The translations under genes and the position numbers were made by a program. A stretch of DNA of 64,000 bases from Dryas octopetala (lineage: Eukaryota; Streptophyta; Magnoliopsida; Rosales; Rosaceae), in assembly GCA_963921425.1 (NCBI GenBank), contig OY992832.1, positions 7,874,001 to 7,938,000 on the forward strand. The letters run 5' to 3'. The notes under the pieces are model-generated. The model was not told the DNA's origin and did no database searches. It was given only the letters and a program-made list of their open reading frames with translations. This document shows, one piece after another, positions 1-11,758 of this stretch. Each line of letters opens with the position of its first letter. The stretch's first letter is position 1.

Positions 1-103
1 ACTACATGGTTTGTTTTATTGGATATTTAAATTATCTTTATAGGTACACTTAGTGGATATTTATTCCATATTTATTGAACTCATGTGTAATGCTATTTTA
101 TAG

Positions 104-280
104 GTACACTTAGTACCGGATCACCCAATGCCACCTATTCCTACTGTGTGGACCTTGCATGCCACCGAAAGCGCAAAAATGTGGTATACTAGATACCAAC
201 ATCGCCTTGAGCAATTCAAAGAATTTGTGTGCCATAGTGATCCATCCACACAAGAACCAGTGTCTCTTGATAGTGATTGA
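104..280 (+). CDS. C-terminal exon of an unidentified transposon-borne gene (partial)
   Basis: An open frame of 58 codons runs from a 3' splice acceptor (TTTTATAG, ending at 103) to TGA at 278-280. The peptide contains a charged, aromatic stretch (WYTRYQHRLEQF) and an acidic tail ending in SLDSD. I do not recognise the family; by position it may be the transposase or second gene of the MULE-like element, convergent with the PMD gene 233 bp away. A stretch of roughly 60 bp around the acceptor (TATAGGTACACTTAGT at 41 and again at 102) is duplicated, giving two possible acceptors. The rest of the gene lies to the left of the window. Confidence 0.45.
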   Translation, partial: VHLVPDHPMPPIPTVWTLHATESAKMWYTRYQHRLEQFKEFVCHSDPSTQEPVSLDSD

Positions 281-513
281 TTATGTTCTGGACTTGATGC
301 ATTTACATTGAGTTATGATGAGATTATTGTATTATTTAAATATATATAAGTATGTGGATTTAAGTATATATAAGTATTTGGATATTTTTTTTGCATGAAC
401 CTAAGTATTTCACATAAAAAATGAGGTGGATTCAATTATATAAATTAACCATAGTATTTGACATAAATAAAACCTTATCTAGTTACGGAAACTACAAAAA
501 TATCAAGTTATAA

Positions 514-2508
514 TCATTGGCGGGGACGCCGCCTCGAACCGCGTTGGTATGTCATAGTGTCCTGCAAATGCGTCCCCTGTAAAATATGTTGCAAACTCTG
601 AACCGTCTGATAGAGGTAAGTAGGACGTGTGATAGCAACTTCTTCGCCCATGTCAATAATCGGCTGGGTAATCCGTAGCATCCGAGCCTCGCGCTCCTAA
701 AAGCCAAAATATGCGAACATTAACAGATGCAATCGGAAAATGAGAAAATTTATTGTGTAAATTTACGTACCCGATAGTATGCAATATCCGATGTGGCGTG
801 TGGAATATCCGATGTGGCGTGTGGGTCAAATGCACCTCTGCGAGTAGGGTTGTGGACGATTGGATGTGATATAGAGGTGAACCAATCGAGGTACCCTCTC
901 ACAGTATCCGATGGCCGCCTCACCGGTATACTGCGCGCCTCCTCAGACAACACGTGATTCCCCCATGCCTCCCACATACCAGCTAAATAGTTGTACATGG
1001 GTCTGTATGAGTGCGCATTCGAACCTCTAACCCCCTGAAAAACCGCACGTGGTGCAGGGGGGATCGTCTGTACCCTCCCAAACTGCCTAAGTACTCTCTC
1101 GGGACAATAAGGCTCAACAACATCAAAACACCTTATCATCCCTGTGAAGAATGCTATAGCTGGCAATGGGTGTGCTTGTCTTTGGGATTTGTACGGTTCC
1201 CAAATAACCTGAAAAAAAACAATAACATTATATAGTTGAAAACATAATATAATCCTAAATTTATAAAAATAATTGTAAATTACAAATCTACCTCGTCAGC
1301 CGACAAAACATCAAGTCGTTGCCGTATTCTTTGCACTGCTTCAAGATCACTGCCACCATCCCGCCTTGGAGTCCAGCGGAGCGCACGAGGGGTATTCTCG
1401 GAATAATTCATATCGTACGCTGGACCGAAAATGGTGTGCATGTGCTCGTACACCCAAGCCTCTATCAGTGTCATATATCCGCCGATTTGTTTGACACTAG
1501 CTCGAGAGGCAAATCCAAACTGCCTAAACAACCATGCTAGGCATCCGGCGCCCCATGCATAATGGCTAACGGTGTCTAGATTAGTGAGCAGTCTGAGATA
1601 TTGCACTTGTACCCTTGTGCCAGTCTTATCTACAAACAGGGTACAACCCAATAAATACAAAAGATACGCCCGGGCTGCACATTGGATTTCATGCTCAGAG
1701 TCGGCATCAGTGACATCACTAAAGCACGTACGTAACCACTCTAATCGTACGTACTCACCACCAAAGTCCATCAACTGCTCTGATGCCTGATCCCCACTAA
1801 CTCCTAAATATGCAGTTAGTAGATATTCACAAGTAATGTTATCCTCCACAAGTGTAGCCACTGGTGCACCACCAACCGGAATGCCTAAAATGTTGGCTAC
1901 ATCATCTAGTGTGATGGTCATCTCACCAAAAGGCAGGTGGAATGTATTGGTCTCCGGATGCCACCTCTCAACAAAAGCGGACACCAACACTTTGTCAACC
2001 GTACGATAAGAACACTGCACCAGTGATGTCAACCCAGAATTAAGGACATATCCCTTCACCCGGTCATTATCTGTTCTGGCCCACAACTTCCACTCACGAA
2101 GCTTGGTGGTTTTGGACATGCACCTCAAAGGCTCCCGTTCCTAATTCAAACATAACCAAAGAAATTCACTCATTATTACTGCAAGTTGCACAAGAATAAA
2201 ATACCAACTGTTAAAGATCATACCTCGTTGTTCCAAATTTCAGCAGCTACGTGAGTTCCATAACTCCTCAGCAGGGACGTGTCAATGGGACCTCCCGGGA
2301 AAGGCTCAGCAAGCTCATTCGGATTATCCTCATTGTAATCCTGAACCGGAACTTCAGCTTGTTCAGGAACTGCCTCACGACTAGCTCGTGCTTGTACTAG
2401 CCTTCTTCGCCCAGATGCTGTGGGTCGTGTTCTTTGCATATCATCGGCAACATCGGGGACTTCCCCTCTAGATGAAGATGCACCACGTCTGATTCTTCTT
2501 CTGTCCAT
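514..2508 (-). CDS. Plant mobile domain (PMD / MAIN-like) protein, 4 exons
   Basis: Exons read 2508-2224, 2140-1292, 1208-771 and 696-514. All have GT-AG borders, all join in phase 0, and the total is 1755 bp (584 residues plus stop), so the frame is intact. Exon 1 is Arg- and Glu-rich and ends in a segment like the lead-in of MAIN-like proteins (GTHVAAEIWNNE). Exon 2 carries the PMD core: VSAFVERWHPETNTFHLPFG, then EMTITLDDVANILGIPVGG, then a Leu-rich helical part. Exon 3 continues with VIWEPYKSQRQ. A short duplication (PHATSDI twice) sits near its end. PMD proteins are relatives of the MAIN/MAIL1 silencing factors and are also carried by transposons; the surroundings here point to a transposon copy. 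The start ATG was chosen because the exon is open from it and the next exon joins in phase. Confidence 0.85.
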
Positions 2509-2600
2509 CCTATAATTTCAAACAAGAAATTGAAAATTGTTTTAGCAAATATATAATTTTTTAAAAGCTAAAAAAAAAAAAAAAATTTCAACACAGGTGG

Positions 2601-2924
2601 TTCGGCAGTCAACTGCCGAGCAAAGTGAAACTGTTCGGCAGTTGACTGTCGAACACAGTTCCACCATTCGGCAGATGGCTGTCGAACCAAAATAGGGAAA
2701 TTCGAAATTTTCCATTCGTTCGGTAGCGTGCTGCCGAACTAATTCAATTTGTTCGGCAGGTAACCACCGAACCAATATTCATTGTTCGGCAGTCACCTGT
2801 CGAACCAAAGTATGGGCATTTTCTGATTTTGCATTCGTTCGGTAGGGTACTGCCGAACCAATTCATTTAGTTCGGTAGATGACTGCCGAATAGAATGAAT
2901 TCGTTCGGCAGACCAGTGCCGAAC
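2601..2924. repeat. Series of nine short imperfect palindromes (TTCGGCAG-N6-CTGCCGAA type)
   Basis: Nine 20-22 bp inverted repeats of the form TTCGGCAG-spacer-CTGCCGAA, with single-base variants such as TCGGTAG and CTGTCGAA, are spaced 10-40 bp apart just upstream of the PMD gene start (minus strand). They first appear at 2601 and the last ends at 2924. Such arrays resemble subterminal binding-site repeats of DNA transposons. Confidence 0.8.
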
Positions 2925-3239
2925 GAGCTGCGAAATCAGAAAATGGAGGAACCCCGAAAATGCTCACTCCAAAACCCGAAATCCTCCCTACAAATCTAGT
3001 GAAATAGACGAAAAAGGTATTTGGGATGGATTAACTAATTCAAATTAGATAAAAAAGTATTAGATTTACAACTAATGTATATAGAAACTCACTGAATATT
3101 AGAGCTGTGGTGGAGTTCACGGCAGTGCTGACGACGGCTATGACGGTGGTGATGAAGCCGGAGATGGGTGTCAGCAATGGTGGGTGTTGGGGCAATGGTG
3201 GGTGTCGGCAATGGTGGCTGTGGCTGTGAGGTGAGATGT

Positions 3240-3474
3240 GTAGGGGGGTGTGTAGTGTAGATGTGTTTGTGGGGGTGTGTGTTTGTGGGGGTGTGTAATG
3301 TTTGGGTTGAGAGGGTGTGTAAAGAGAAATTTAGAATTGGTTGTGAGATTGGGGTATTTTGGTCATAATAGGGGTGTGTAAAAAAGAAATTTTATGTTTG
3401 ACAAATTAATAGGGGGTGTGTAGGAGAAATTTGTGTGCAAAGAGAAAAATAGGGGTGTGCAAATAGCAGCACTC
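3240..3474. repeat. GT-rich terminal zone of the MULE-like element
   Basis: Repeated GGGTGTGTA/GGGGTGTG blocks (at least six) lead into the element's right end. The last block, GGGTGTGCAAATAGC, is immediately followed by sequence shared with other parts of the window, which marks the probable terminus. Confidence 0.55.
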
Positions 3475-3835
3475 TTATAAATTCAGCTCTTTGAGATGAG
3501 TCAATATCAACGGTCGACCTGTAATCTCATCAGTCCACTCATATCTCTCACATTATACAAAATAATTTCTGAAAAAGGAAATAACAACTGTCAACCTCCT
3601 TCCTACCCCAAACGAATCAAAATTCAAAGACAGAATTTAGGTGACGTTTTCGCTCTACATCCTTTTTCGAGTCTCCGTCTCGTCCTCCTCTTCCTTCGGA
3701 AAAAAGGTTGGATTTTTCTATTTGCGCTGTGTATTATAGTAATAAATTAATAATGTATTGATGCTTTGGGTTTGGGGTTTCCTTCTCTGTTTGGTTGGTT
3801 AGAAAACGGGGACAGGAAAATATACCGAAATCCAT
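3475..3835 (+). repeat. Promoter-like module, copy 1 of 4
   Basis: Begins TATAAATTCAGCTCTTTGAG, contains CAATATCAACGGTCG, a pyrimidine-rich CTCCGTCTCGTCCTCC zone and a TATTTGCGCTGTGTATTATAG block, and ends near the AAAACGGGGACAGGAAAA motif. Homologous blocks lie at 14432-14640, 18750-19125 and 22465-22780, the last three preceded by TTGGGCCTTGTT or a close variant. It looks like a TATA box plus a non-coding leader copied without a recognisable coding region. Confidence 0.6.
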
Positions 3836-4757
3836 TGATTATCATATGGTTTAGATATCCTACAATATATACAATAATACATAGTAGACCCTGGCCACGA
3901 TGTTGACGTCCATTGACCAAAACAAATATTACGTAATGATTCTCCAATTATGCTATGTTTCTCACTTTCATTCTTCAAATATTTTTATGAATCTCACTTT
4001 AGTCATTTTTCCTCATATCTATTAGTTTTTTCATCAAGATTAATTATGTGACAATTTCAACTCACTTTTAATGCTAACATAGATTAAAAAAAAAAAAAAC
4101 AATAAAAATTATAATACTTTTAGAATGTTATTATTGACACTCTAAAAAGGTCATCACGCTTTAATATATACAAATTGTTTTTTACCTTTTTTTTTTAAAT
4201 TAAAGTGTAAAATGATTTTTTTTTTAGTGTCAATAACAGCAAACTACTTTTAAATTATAATTAAATAACCAACTATATTACATTTAATAAAAAACTTGAG
4301 CATCCCCACGCACCCGAAACCCAGCCACGTACCATCACCATCACATTGAAGTCGTTGTTATTATTTCCTATAACCCCATAACCCCCACTTCCCCCCACTT
4401 GGTATACGGTAATAGTCAATAAGCCAAGGATGAGCTAATTAAGTCTTTCTTTTTTCTTGGTAATAGGCCTGCAGACAATATTTTTTAAAATTATTGAGAA
4501 GAATAAGAAAGCAATTAACACATGGGTAAGGATGAGATGAATGTGTAAGGACATGATGAGACGTTGGAGGAGGGGTAGGGCACTGTGAAGATGAAAATGC
4601 CCCTTAAATATAGGTTTCGTGCATGGCACATAAGTGTTTTATACGAAAAATATAACAGAAGTTACAAAAAAAACTATAGTGATACGTGTGTAATAGTTCA
4701 TGAATTCCAGAATTCTAAAATGAAATTCATGGACTAAAGTGATACTCGAGGTATAAT
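3836..4757. other. Intergenic, no gene seen; part of a duplicated block
   Basis: AT-rich, no supportable reading frame. From about 4371 to 4830 it is homologous to 7498-7980 (shared CCCCATAACCCCC, GTCAATAAGCCAA and GGGAAGGGTGAGTTTCATAC), a segment that also occurs in part near 55960-56010 upstream of WAK-C. Confidence 0.5.
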
Positions 4758-5003
4758 TCATGTACCAATGCTATAATTAACTCTTAGATTTAGTTTAAGA
4801 GATATGATTGGCTTGGGAAGGGTGAGTTTCATACTATTCTTTTGTTCATATGTGCCAAATGGATATAGAATATTTTTGAGATTCCCACACTGGGTTTGGC
4901 AGTTAGGCTTGGCCAATTGAGGCAGGGCTTGAGCTGCTGCGAACATTAGCAAAGAGAGTTGCAAGATAAGCATAATCCTCCCATGTAAGGCCATGACAAC
5001 CAC
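4758..5003 (-). pseudogene. WAK exon-1 remnant 1 (leader and start of galacturonan-binding domain)
   Basis: Starts like WAK-A (MVVMALHGRIMLILQLSLLM) with a good signal peptide, then LPQLAKPNC and CGNL. The conserved TIPYPFGIG motif is damaged (KNILYPFG), after which the WAK sequence stops at a junction with unrelated flank DNA. The 81-codon frame therefore encodes a signal peptide, a few WAK residues and a junk tail. No EGF or kinase exon lies downstream on this strand, so this is a 5' fragment of a gene duplicate. Confidence 0.8.
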
Positions 5004-5339
5004 TTAAATTCTTTCTATTGTATTGGCCTGGCCAATTTAATTTTATGAGCAAACGTAATTGAGTGTGGTAGCTAGCAACTAGCAAGCAAGCCTGGCTTTT
5101 TATTGTAGAAGACTCAATACTGTTATGCGTGTGAATTGGTCAACTCACTTGTCTATTAATGTAATTTTCTCAGAACACGTTTAGGTCGTCCCTAATAAAT
5201 CACCATCCCGGCCACTTGGAAGTTGGAACTGGACTCGGTCATTAATTGTCAATATGCCAATGCGTGCCAAAAGTCCAGCAGGACTCGCTAGCACAAGCAG
5301 TGAAGTCACGATCGATGAATCGATGCTGACTTCACTAAC

Positions 5340-6115
5340 ATCATGCATTCATGCAATCACCAAAATTAAGAGTGTATTTGGGACGGATCAGATCGAAAAT
5401 AGAGTGTTTCAATTCTAATTTAAAAAATTTCTGAATAAAATTTTGATTTCAATTTATTCCAAAAAATCAGAATTTCAACATCTCATTATAATTCGGAATT
5501 TTTCAGATTTCTTGGAATTTTTGGATTTTTTCAGAATATCACATTTTCAAAACTTTCGGATAAAAATTTGAAATTTTCAGATAAAAAATCGGAATGTAGG
5601 TGTTTTTGTTAGTAAAAAAAAAATTAATAATTACACGTACAAAAAATAGTTAGGTACAAAAATACTTATATTTGCTGGAGTAAAGTAAGTAAAACCTTAA
5701 AAATATGTTATATGTCACTAAATGAACAAGAAGTGAAGTTAGTTCAGGTGGAGGAGTGCTTGAGTTTCAACTTGGTGGTCAGCAGTTTGAAAACTCAATG
5801 TAGCCACATTCCTTAATTTTTTTTTTTAAATAAGATAATGTTCATCTTTACCCGAAAATGCCTTTACCAGTATGTCATGTTAACAACAAATGTCACGTCA
5901 GCATTATCCCTGTGACACTTAAACAGTTTTTTGGATGAGAATTTTTTTACAAAAGTGCTAATTTGTAGGGTTTTTGATAGTTGGTGAATGTATTTGAAAT
6001 GCTTTATAGTTAATAAACTAATTTGAAATACTCCCTATAATTGATGGGTGCATTTTGTAATTGAGCCAAAATTTACTACATTAGATTGAGGCCCCAAATC
6101 TTTTCCCTTTTTATA
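5340..6115. other. Extra DNA relative to paralogous flanks; no gene seen
   Basis: The copy of the WAK 5' flank around 9120-9180 passes directly from CAATCATCAAAACAAAC to the TTGTGTTCCACAGATTGG block within about 60 bp. Here about 750 bp of AT-rich DNA rich in GAATTTTT and CAGAATTTC motifs separates them (resuming near 6118). No terminal repeats were clear. Confidence 0.35.
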
Positions 6116-6643
6116 TTCCTTTGTGGATCACAGATTGGATGCTATCATGATGTCAGCAAAGAAGTTTTGCTGAGCTCACCTGTCATGCTAGAATTTTTGA
6201 AAAAAACCCAGAACCCATGATTATGAATTTTTAGGTCAACTTCGACTATTAATTATTTTCTCACCTGATTGATATCCTGTTAGATTGTAAATCAGGACCA
6301 TAGCATAGAAGCCTTAGATAGGATTATTTTTGAATATCCATTCCTAATTTTTAATTTGATAAAATAGCATGCATGTCAAATAGTTTATAAGAGATGATTT
6401 AGTTAGTATGTATGCCCCTTCCATTATTGTTCCATAAGGGTATTGAGGGTTGGGCCATGGGCGAACTCCTCAAACAATCATATAGTTTTTGAGACTTACT
6501 GTCTAAATTTAACTTTTAGGTCAAATTGAAACCTACTGTAAAAAAAATGAAATTGACACCCACATAATCTGTTTGTAATGAGTCATTTTGATTATTCTAA
6601 TCTCTTTTATGGGAGGAGTTTCTTATTTTAAATATCATGGATG

Positions 6644-6844
6644 TCAATTGATTAATAAATAAAAAATTTCATACGTGACGAATAAATTCGAAGTTGTGAG
6701 ATCACCACAGTGGGTTAGGCAGTTAGACTTAGCCAATTGAGGAAGGGATTGAGCTGCTGCTATTGTTATATCAGCAGCTAATATTAGCAAAGAGAGTTGC
6801 ATGATAATTAGCATAATTCTCCCATGTAAGGCCATGACAACCAC
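6644..6844 (-). pseudogene. WAK exon-1 remnant 2
   Basis: The 66-codon frame begins MVVMALHGRIMLIIMQLSLL, continues through an Ala-rich signal peptide end and CLTHCGDLTT, then breaks off into unrelated sequence before the PYPFG motif. It is a second 5'-truncated-body WAK duplicate with the start codon and signal peptide still open. No following exons. Confidence 0.8.
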
Positions 6845-8670
6845 TTATATAATTCCATCTGTTGTATTGGCTAGCTAATGTTTAATTATGATCCGAGTGT
6901 AAAATAAGTGGTAGCAACTAGCAAACAAGCCTAGCCTTTAATTTGTAGGCATATTCAAGATATGGAATATTAAGAATGAAAGAAGGAAGACTCAAGTCTG
7001 GTATATATGCGTGCGTGCGCGTTGGGTCAGTCATAGGGTTTAGGGGAAATTTCTTGAACGTATAAGCCGGTCTTCCTTAATAAAACAACATCGATGTCCC
7101 ACTTAGAACTCGACTTGGAAATAATTGGCCAACAAGTGTCGGCTCACGCAAATTGTCCAGCACGAGCAGTGACTTCACTAAGGCCTTGTTTGACTTAGAC
7201 TTTCATAATGTAAGTCTTGAGAAATTAATTTCTCTGTCTTTCTCGAAGGTGGGAACCAAACGTGTTCTAATATCATGCATGCATGACTATGAGGTCTTTT
7301 CAGATGGTTGACATGGATTGGGATGGGGTGACGGGCTGCAAGCATTCTTAGATTCTGTCTTATATCTTGGAAGCTTATCAGAATCGATATGGTGCCGAAA
7401 TGGTGCCTTGTTTGACTCGCACTTGCATAATGTAATTCTTAAGAAATTAATTTCTCTGTCTTTCTCAAAGGTATTTGGTATTTAGTATTTGAAATTAACC
7501 CCATAACCCCCGCTTCCCCCCACCTGGTATTTGGTAATAGTCAATAAGCCAATGAGCTAATTAAGTCTTTGTTTTCTTGGTAAATAGGCCCGCATACAAT
7601 AGTTTTCAACATTATCGAAAAGAATAAAGAAGCAACTATAAATATGTAAGGGCGAGATGAATATATAAGAGCTGGTTGAAATCTTGAAGAAGGGGGTAGG
7701 GTACTGTGAGGACAAAAATATTCCTTAAATATAGGTCACGTGCACGACAAATGAGTGTTTTAGACGAAAAATATAACAGAAGTTACAAAAAAGATTAAAG
7801 TGATATTTGTGCAATAGTTCATGGATTCTAGAATTTCAAAATGAAATTCATAAACTAAAATGATACTCTGAATATAATTGATGGACTATTGCTATAATGA
7901 ACTCTTAGATTTAGTTTAAGAGATATGATTAGCTTGGGAAGGGTGAGTTTCATACTATTCTTTTATTCATATGTGATTGCTAAATAACAAGCTACGTACT
8001 TGGTCACTTGATATATAACAATATATCAAAATTAATATTCTTCATTTATTAAACAGTTCAAAAATCAAGGCCTCCTTGTTTATAAACATTTAGTTTAATA
8101 ATCCATAAGATAGATACCAATTGCATTAAAATATTTTATGGAAGCGAAAAATTATTTTACACTGATGTTGATACTCTTAGACAGTGAATTAGGACTATTA
8201 ATTAGATAGGAATCATAGGATCATTTTTTAATATGCATTCCTAATTGTCAATTTAATAATATATCAATGAAAGATATCGAGATGATTTAATTAGTATGTA
8301 TGTTCCTTCAATTATTGTTCCATAAGAGTAGGAGACTAGAGGGTTGGGTGATAGGCGGATCCATGACTTTTCAAATGATCACATAGTTTTTTGAGACCCA
8401 TACAATATTGAGGTGACACCCGTACAAGGTGCGGACCTTGGATTGATGGTTGACACTTGACATAGATTGGGAGTTGGGACCGGGGTGACGGGCTACAAGG
8501 ATTCTCAGATTCTCTATAATATATTATTGGAATCTTATCAGAATATGCCGAAAACTTGGTCCACCTGGAATAATGCGTCCAGCAAGCTCTGAAGTCAATG
8601 TTCGAACCTTTGCTTTCATTGGGCCCCATCTGTATCAAAAAGTAAAGATTGTAAGGCCATTGTATTGGCT

Positions 8671-8729
8671 GCTGCTAACATTAACAAAGAGAGTTGCATG
8701 ATAAGCATAACCCTCTCATGTAAGGCCAT
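8671..8729 (-). pseudogene. WAK leader remnant 3
   Basis: On the minus strand the ATG at 8729 opens MALHERVMLIMQLSLLMLAA, a WAK signal peptide, which then ends in a 20-bp repeat of the sequence surrounding the start (GTAAGGCCATTGTATTGGCT at 8651 and 8720). Only the leader is left. Confidence 0.7.
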
Positions 8730-9719
8730 TGTATTGGCTTTGCCAAGTTTATTTTATGAGTAAAGTAAGTGGTAGCAAGTAGCAAGCAAGCCTGGCCTTT
8801 TATGTGTAGGCATATAGAATTATTGATCTGAAGGAAGATTCAAGACTGGTATGCGTGTGAATTGGCCGGGTCAACTCATCGGGTAGTAGAGGGAATATTA
8901 TTTCCTCATCTTTATTCACTTGTCTGTTAATGTAATTTTCTCGGTCCACGTTTAGGTCGTCCCTAATAAAACACCATCATCCCACTAAGAAGTTGGAACT
9001 GGACTCGGTCATTAATTGTCAATATGCGCGCGAAAAGTTCAGCAGGACCCGCTAGCACAAGCAGTGGGTTTAAGTCACGATGCTGACTTCACTAACATCA
9101 TGCGTTCATGCAATCATCAAAACAAACAAGGAACTACTTTTTACCTTTTTAAAAATTTTTTGTAGGCTCTTGTGGTCCGTTGTGTTCCACAGATTGGATG
9201 AAATCATGACGTCAGCAAAGAAGTTTTGCTGAGCTCACCTGTCATGCATGAATTTTTGAAAGAAACCAGAACCCATGATTATGAATTTTTGGGTCTAACT
9301 TCAACAGTAATTTTGTCACCAGATTGTCATGCTGTTAGATTGTAAATAAGGATCATTTTTGAATATGTATTCCTAATTCTCAATTTGATGGAATGGCCAT
9401 GTAGATATTTTATAAGAGATGATTTAGTTAGTATATATGCTCTTTCAATTATTGTTCCATAAGAGTATGAGGGTTGGGTCATGGGTCGATCCGTGTCTCC
9501 TCAAACGATCACATAGTTTTTAAGACTCACAGTCTGGATCTAACTTTTAGGTCAAATTAGAACTCATTGTAAAAAAATAGAATAGACACCCACATGCATA
9601 ATTTATTTGTAATGAGTATTTTTGATGATTCTAACTATTTTGTGGGAGGAGGCTCTTAGTTCAAATATCTTGGATGTTAATTGTTTAATAAATTTCATAC
9701 TGTGGTGAATAAATTTGGA

Positions 9720-9876
9720 GTTGTGAGATCACCACAGTGGCTTAGGCAGTTAGGCTAGGCCAATTGAGGAAGGGATTGAGCTGCTGCTATTGTTATAGCA
9801 GCAGCTAATATTAAGAAAGAGAGTTGCATGATAATTAGCATAATTCTCCCATGTAATTAATTAAGGCCATGACAAC
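9720..9876 (-). pseudogene. WAK leader remnant 4 (disabled)
   Basis: Homologous to the WAK leader up to the CGDLT region, but an 8-bp insertion (TTAATTAA type) after the ATG shifts the frame, and a stop follows within a few codons. Its counterpart at 17815-17960 carries a similar insertion, so the damage predates the segmental duplication. Confidence 0.75.
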
Positions 9877-10787
9877 CACTTATATAATTCCTTCTATTGT
9901 ATTGGCTAATGTTTATGATCGAGAGTAAATTAAGTATGTAGTAGCAACTAGCAAGCAAGCCTATATAGCCTAGCTTAATTTAATTTGTAGGCATATTCAG
10001 GATATGGAATATTAATAATGGAACCAAGACTCAAGACTGGTATGCATGTCGATGTAATGTTTGAGTCCACGTTTAGCAGGTCGCCCCTAAAAGAACATCT
10101 CGATCACTTGGAACCCGACTTGGTAAATAATGTCGGCTCGCGCAAATTTTCCAGCACAAGCATTGATTTCACTAAGGCCTCATTTGGCGCTCTGAATACA
10201 GTTATTGAGAAATTAATTTCTATGTCTTTTCTTAATAGTGGGAACCAAACGAGTTCTAATATCATGCATGACTATGAGGCAGGTCCCTTGTGGATCACAA
10301 ATTGGATGATCAAGTCGATAGCAAACAAGTTTTCCTGACTATTTATTATTCATATTAGCTAGGCATGTCATGTATCAGTTCGTATTGGATATAAATTGAA
10401 TTGATCAATCCTAACTCCCAAACTTTGATTATATATATTGGATTTGAATTGTATTAGAAATTGTCAGCCTTAACATCTATCTGATGAGGTGGCACAAACC
10501 AAAGACTTTCTCATATACTAACTTGTCTGTTTTACTAACTAGTCTATTTCTAATGTTGCTGGCCACGAGACTAACTAGTCTATTTCTAATGTTGCTGTCC
10601 ACGAGGTCGTCCCTATTATTTACACAAGTAAATGCAATGGCACATCCCACTTGGTAATACTAAATGCGCCAATGCGCAAAGCCAAGTAGTGACATAATTG
10701 TTTAACTAAGATTAGTTCACATGCCTAGAAATATTGCCAACCTACTTGCCTTTTTTACGCAATTAACTTAGGCTGTGGTTTCTTTTA

Positions 10788-10821
<34 letters not shown>

Positions 10822-11329
10822 CAGACAAGTTATTTGTCTTTCTAACATCGAGCTACAATGTGTCAATGACATACTCTCTCCAAGGTATGCACTTTCAAAT
10901 TTAAATCCCTCTAGTCTAGTAGTCTTGTATCACTAAATTAACCAGAACTCTCAACGTCAAAGCATATAACAAAACAGAGTTCTCATCAGAAATTCTATAT
11001 GTTTTTACCTCTATATCTTCTTATAGTACAGTTGCTACTTGCTAGTGCAGCTATAGACAATATAATTAACGTTATTGGGATAAAATTCTTATCAGTGTCT
11101 TATATATAAAAGAAGTATTGAAGATACATGTTTGGGTGCGTGAGCTTAATATAAAAACAGAGTGTTTGGTTATTGACTTAAAAATTAAGTTAACAAGTGA
11201 CACATAGGTTCTTGTTCTTGGCTTAATAAAACCTACTGCCAGGCATGATTGTTCTTGTTCTTGTTTTCTTACTTAATAATTGTCAACCTGTGTTAAGTTA
11301 TTATCTTTATTGGATTTGAATTATAACAT

Positions 11330-11757
11330 CTTTTCTGTAATCAATATTACTGTTATGCTCTCCTTGCTTTGCATAAAGTACAAACGAAGGAAAAAACATG
11401 TGAATTTTTATTAAGAAGTAAAGTAAAAGTCCTGAATTCATAACATAATTAACTATATAAGATCAACTTTGAGCAGGACAGATCTAGTCTTTAATTATGC
11501 AAGCACAAAAAAGTTACCTAAACTTTGTTTCAGCTAGAAATAAAAAGGACCACATAACTTAATGACCCACATAACAGAAGTACGTATTCAGAACGTACTT
11601 TTATTTTACAAGGCACTACTGACTGACTCAAATTGAACAAACTACAACTCAACTATGCATCATCACTAGGAGGCAACAAGTGAATTAATTACCGTCCAGC
11701 ATCATATATGGTTTTAACATTTGGGCTTGAGTTAATTTGCATGCTTCTGTCGTAGTC
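11330..11757 (-). pseudogene. WAK 3'-end remnant (last ~22 codons plus 3' flank)
   Basis: 11689-11757 on the minus strand encodes a WAK kinase tail (DYDRSMQ, a short altered stretch, then DAGR and TAA), matching the C-terminal end of the four intact genes. 11330-11688 matches their 3' flank, notably that of WAK-D (GTTATGCTCTCCTTGCTTTGC; GAGCAGGACAGATCTAGT). At 11757-11759 it is joined directly to the first unit of the 254-bp array, so the whole gene body is missing at this junction. Confidence 0.85.
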
Positions 11758-11758
11758 T

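Larger units (their letters stand above)
1..3474. mobile_element. Right portion of a Mutator-like (MULE) element carrying a PMD gene
   Basis: The block holds two convergent genes (plus-strand end at 280, minus-strand PMD gene ending at 514), nine palindromes upstream of the PMD gene, and a GT-rich terminal zone (3240-3474) with repeated GGGTGTGTA and a last GGGTGTGCAAATAGCAGC-type end. Right after about 3474 the sequence returns to a module also found at 14432, 18750 and 22465 (TATAAATNCAGCTCTTTGAG), so the boundary is set by comparison with those paralogues. The left end lies outside the window, so the terminal repeat and target duplication cannot be checked. PMD genes are known cargo of MULE and Ty3 elements; assignment to MULE is inference. 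Confidence 0.6.
8668..10338. repeat. Segmental duplication, copy 1 (WAK 5' flank, 1.67 kb)
   Basis: This stretch is near-identical to 14956-18425 once the CACTA insertion 15362-17137 is removed from the latter. It contains WAK leader remnants 3 and 4 and flank blocks with the motifs AGCAAGCAAGCCTGGCC and TGACATCATGACGTCAGC variants. At 9051-9066 it preserves the empty target site of that CACTA element (GCTAGCACAAGCAG). Confidence 0.85.

Noticed and set aside
653-835. Small minus-strand frame with repeated HTPHRI
   Set aside because: Shadow of the PMD gene's third and fourth exons in another frame; the repeat reflects the small duplication in exon 3.
2601-2924. Possible CRISPR-like array
   Set aside because: The units are imperfect palindromes with irregular short gaps in a plant transposon. 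There are no spacers of constant length and no cas genes.
10018-10338. Plus-strand frame of 106 codons, also present at 18072-18425
   Set aside because: The two copies lie in a recent segmental duplication of WAK 5' flank, so similarity does not show selection. Other copies of the same flank do not keep the frame and no domain is recognised.
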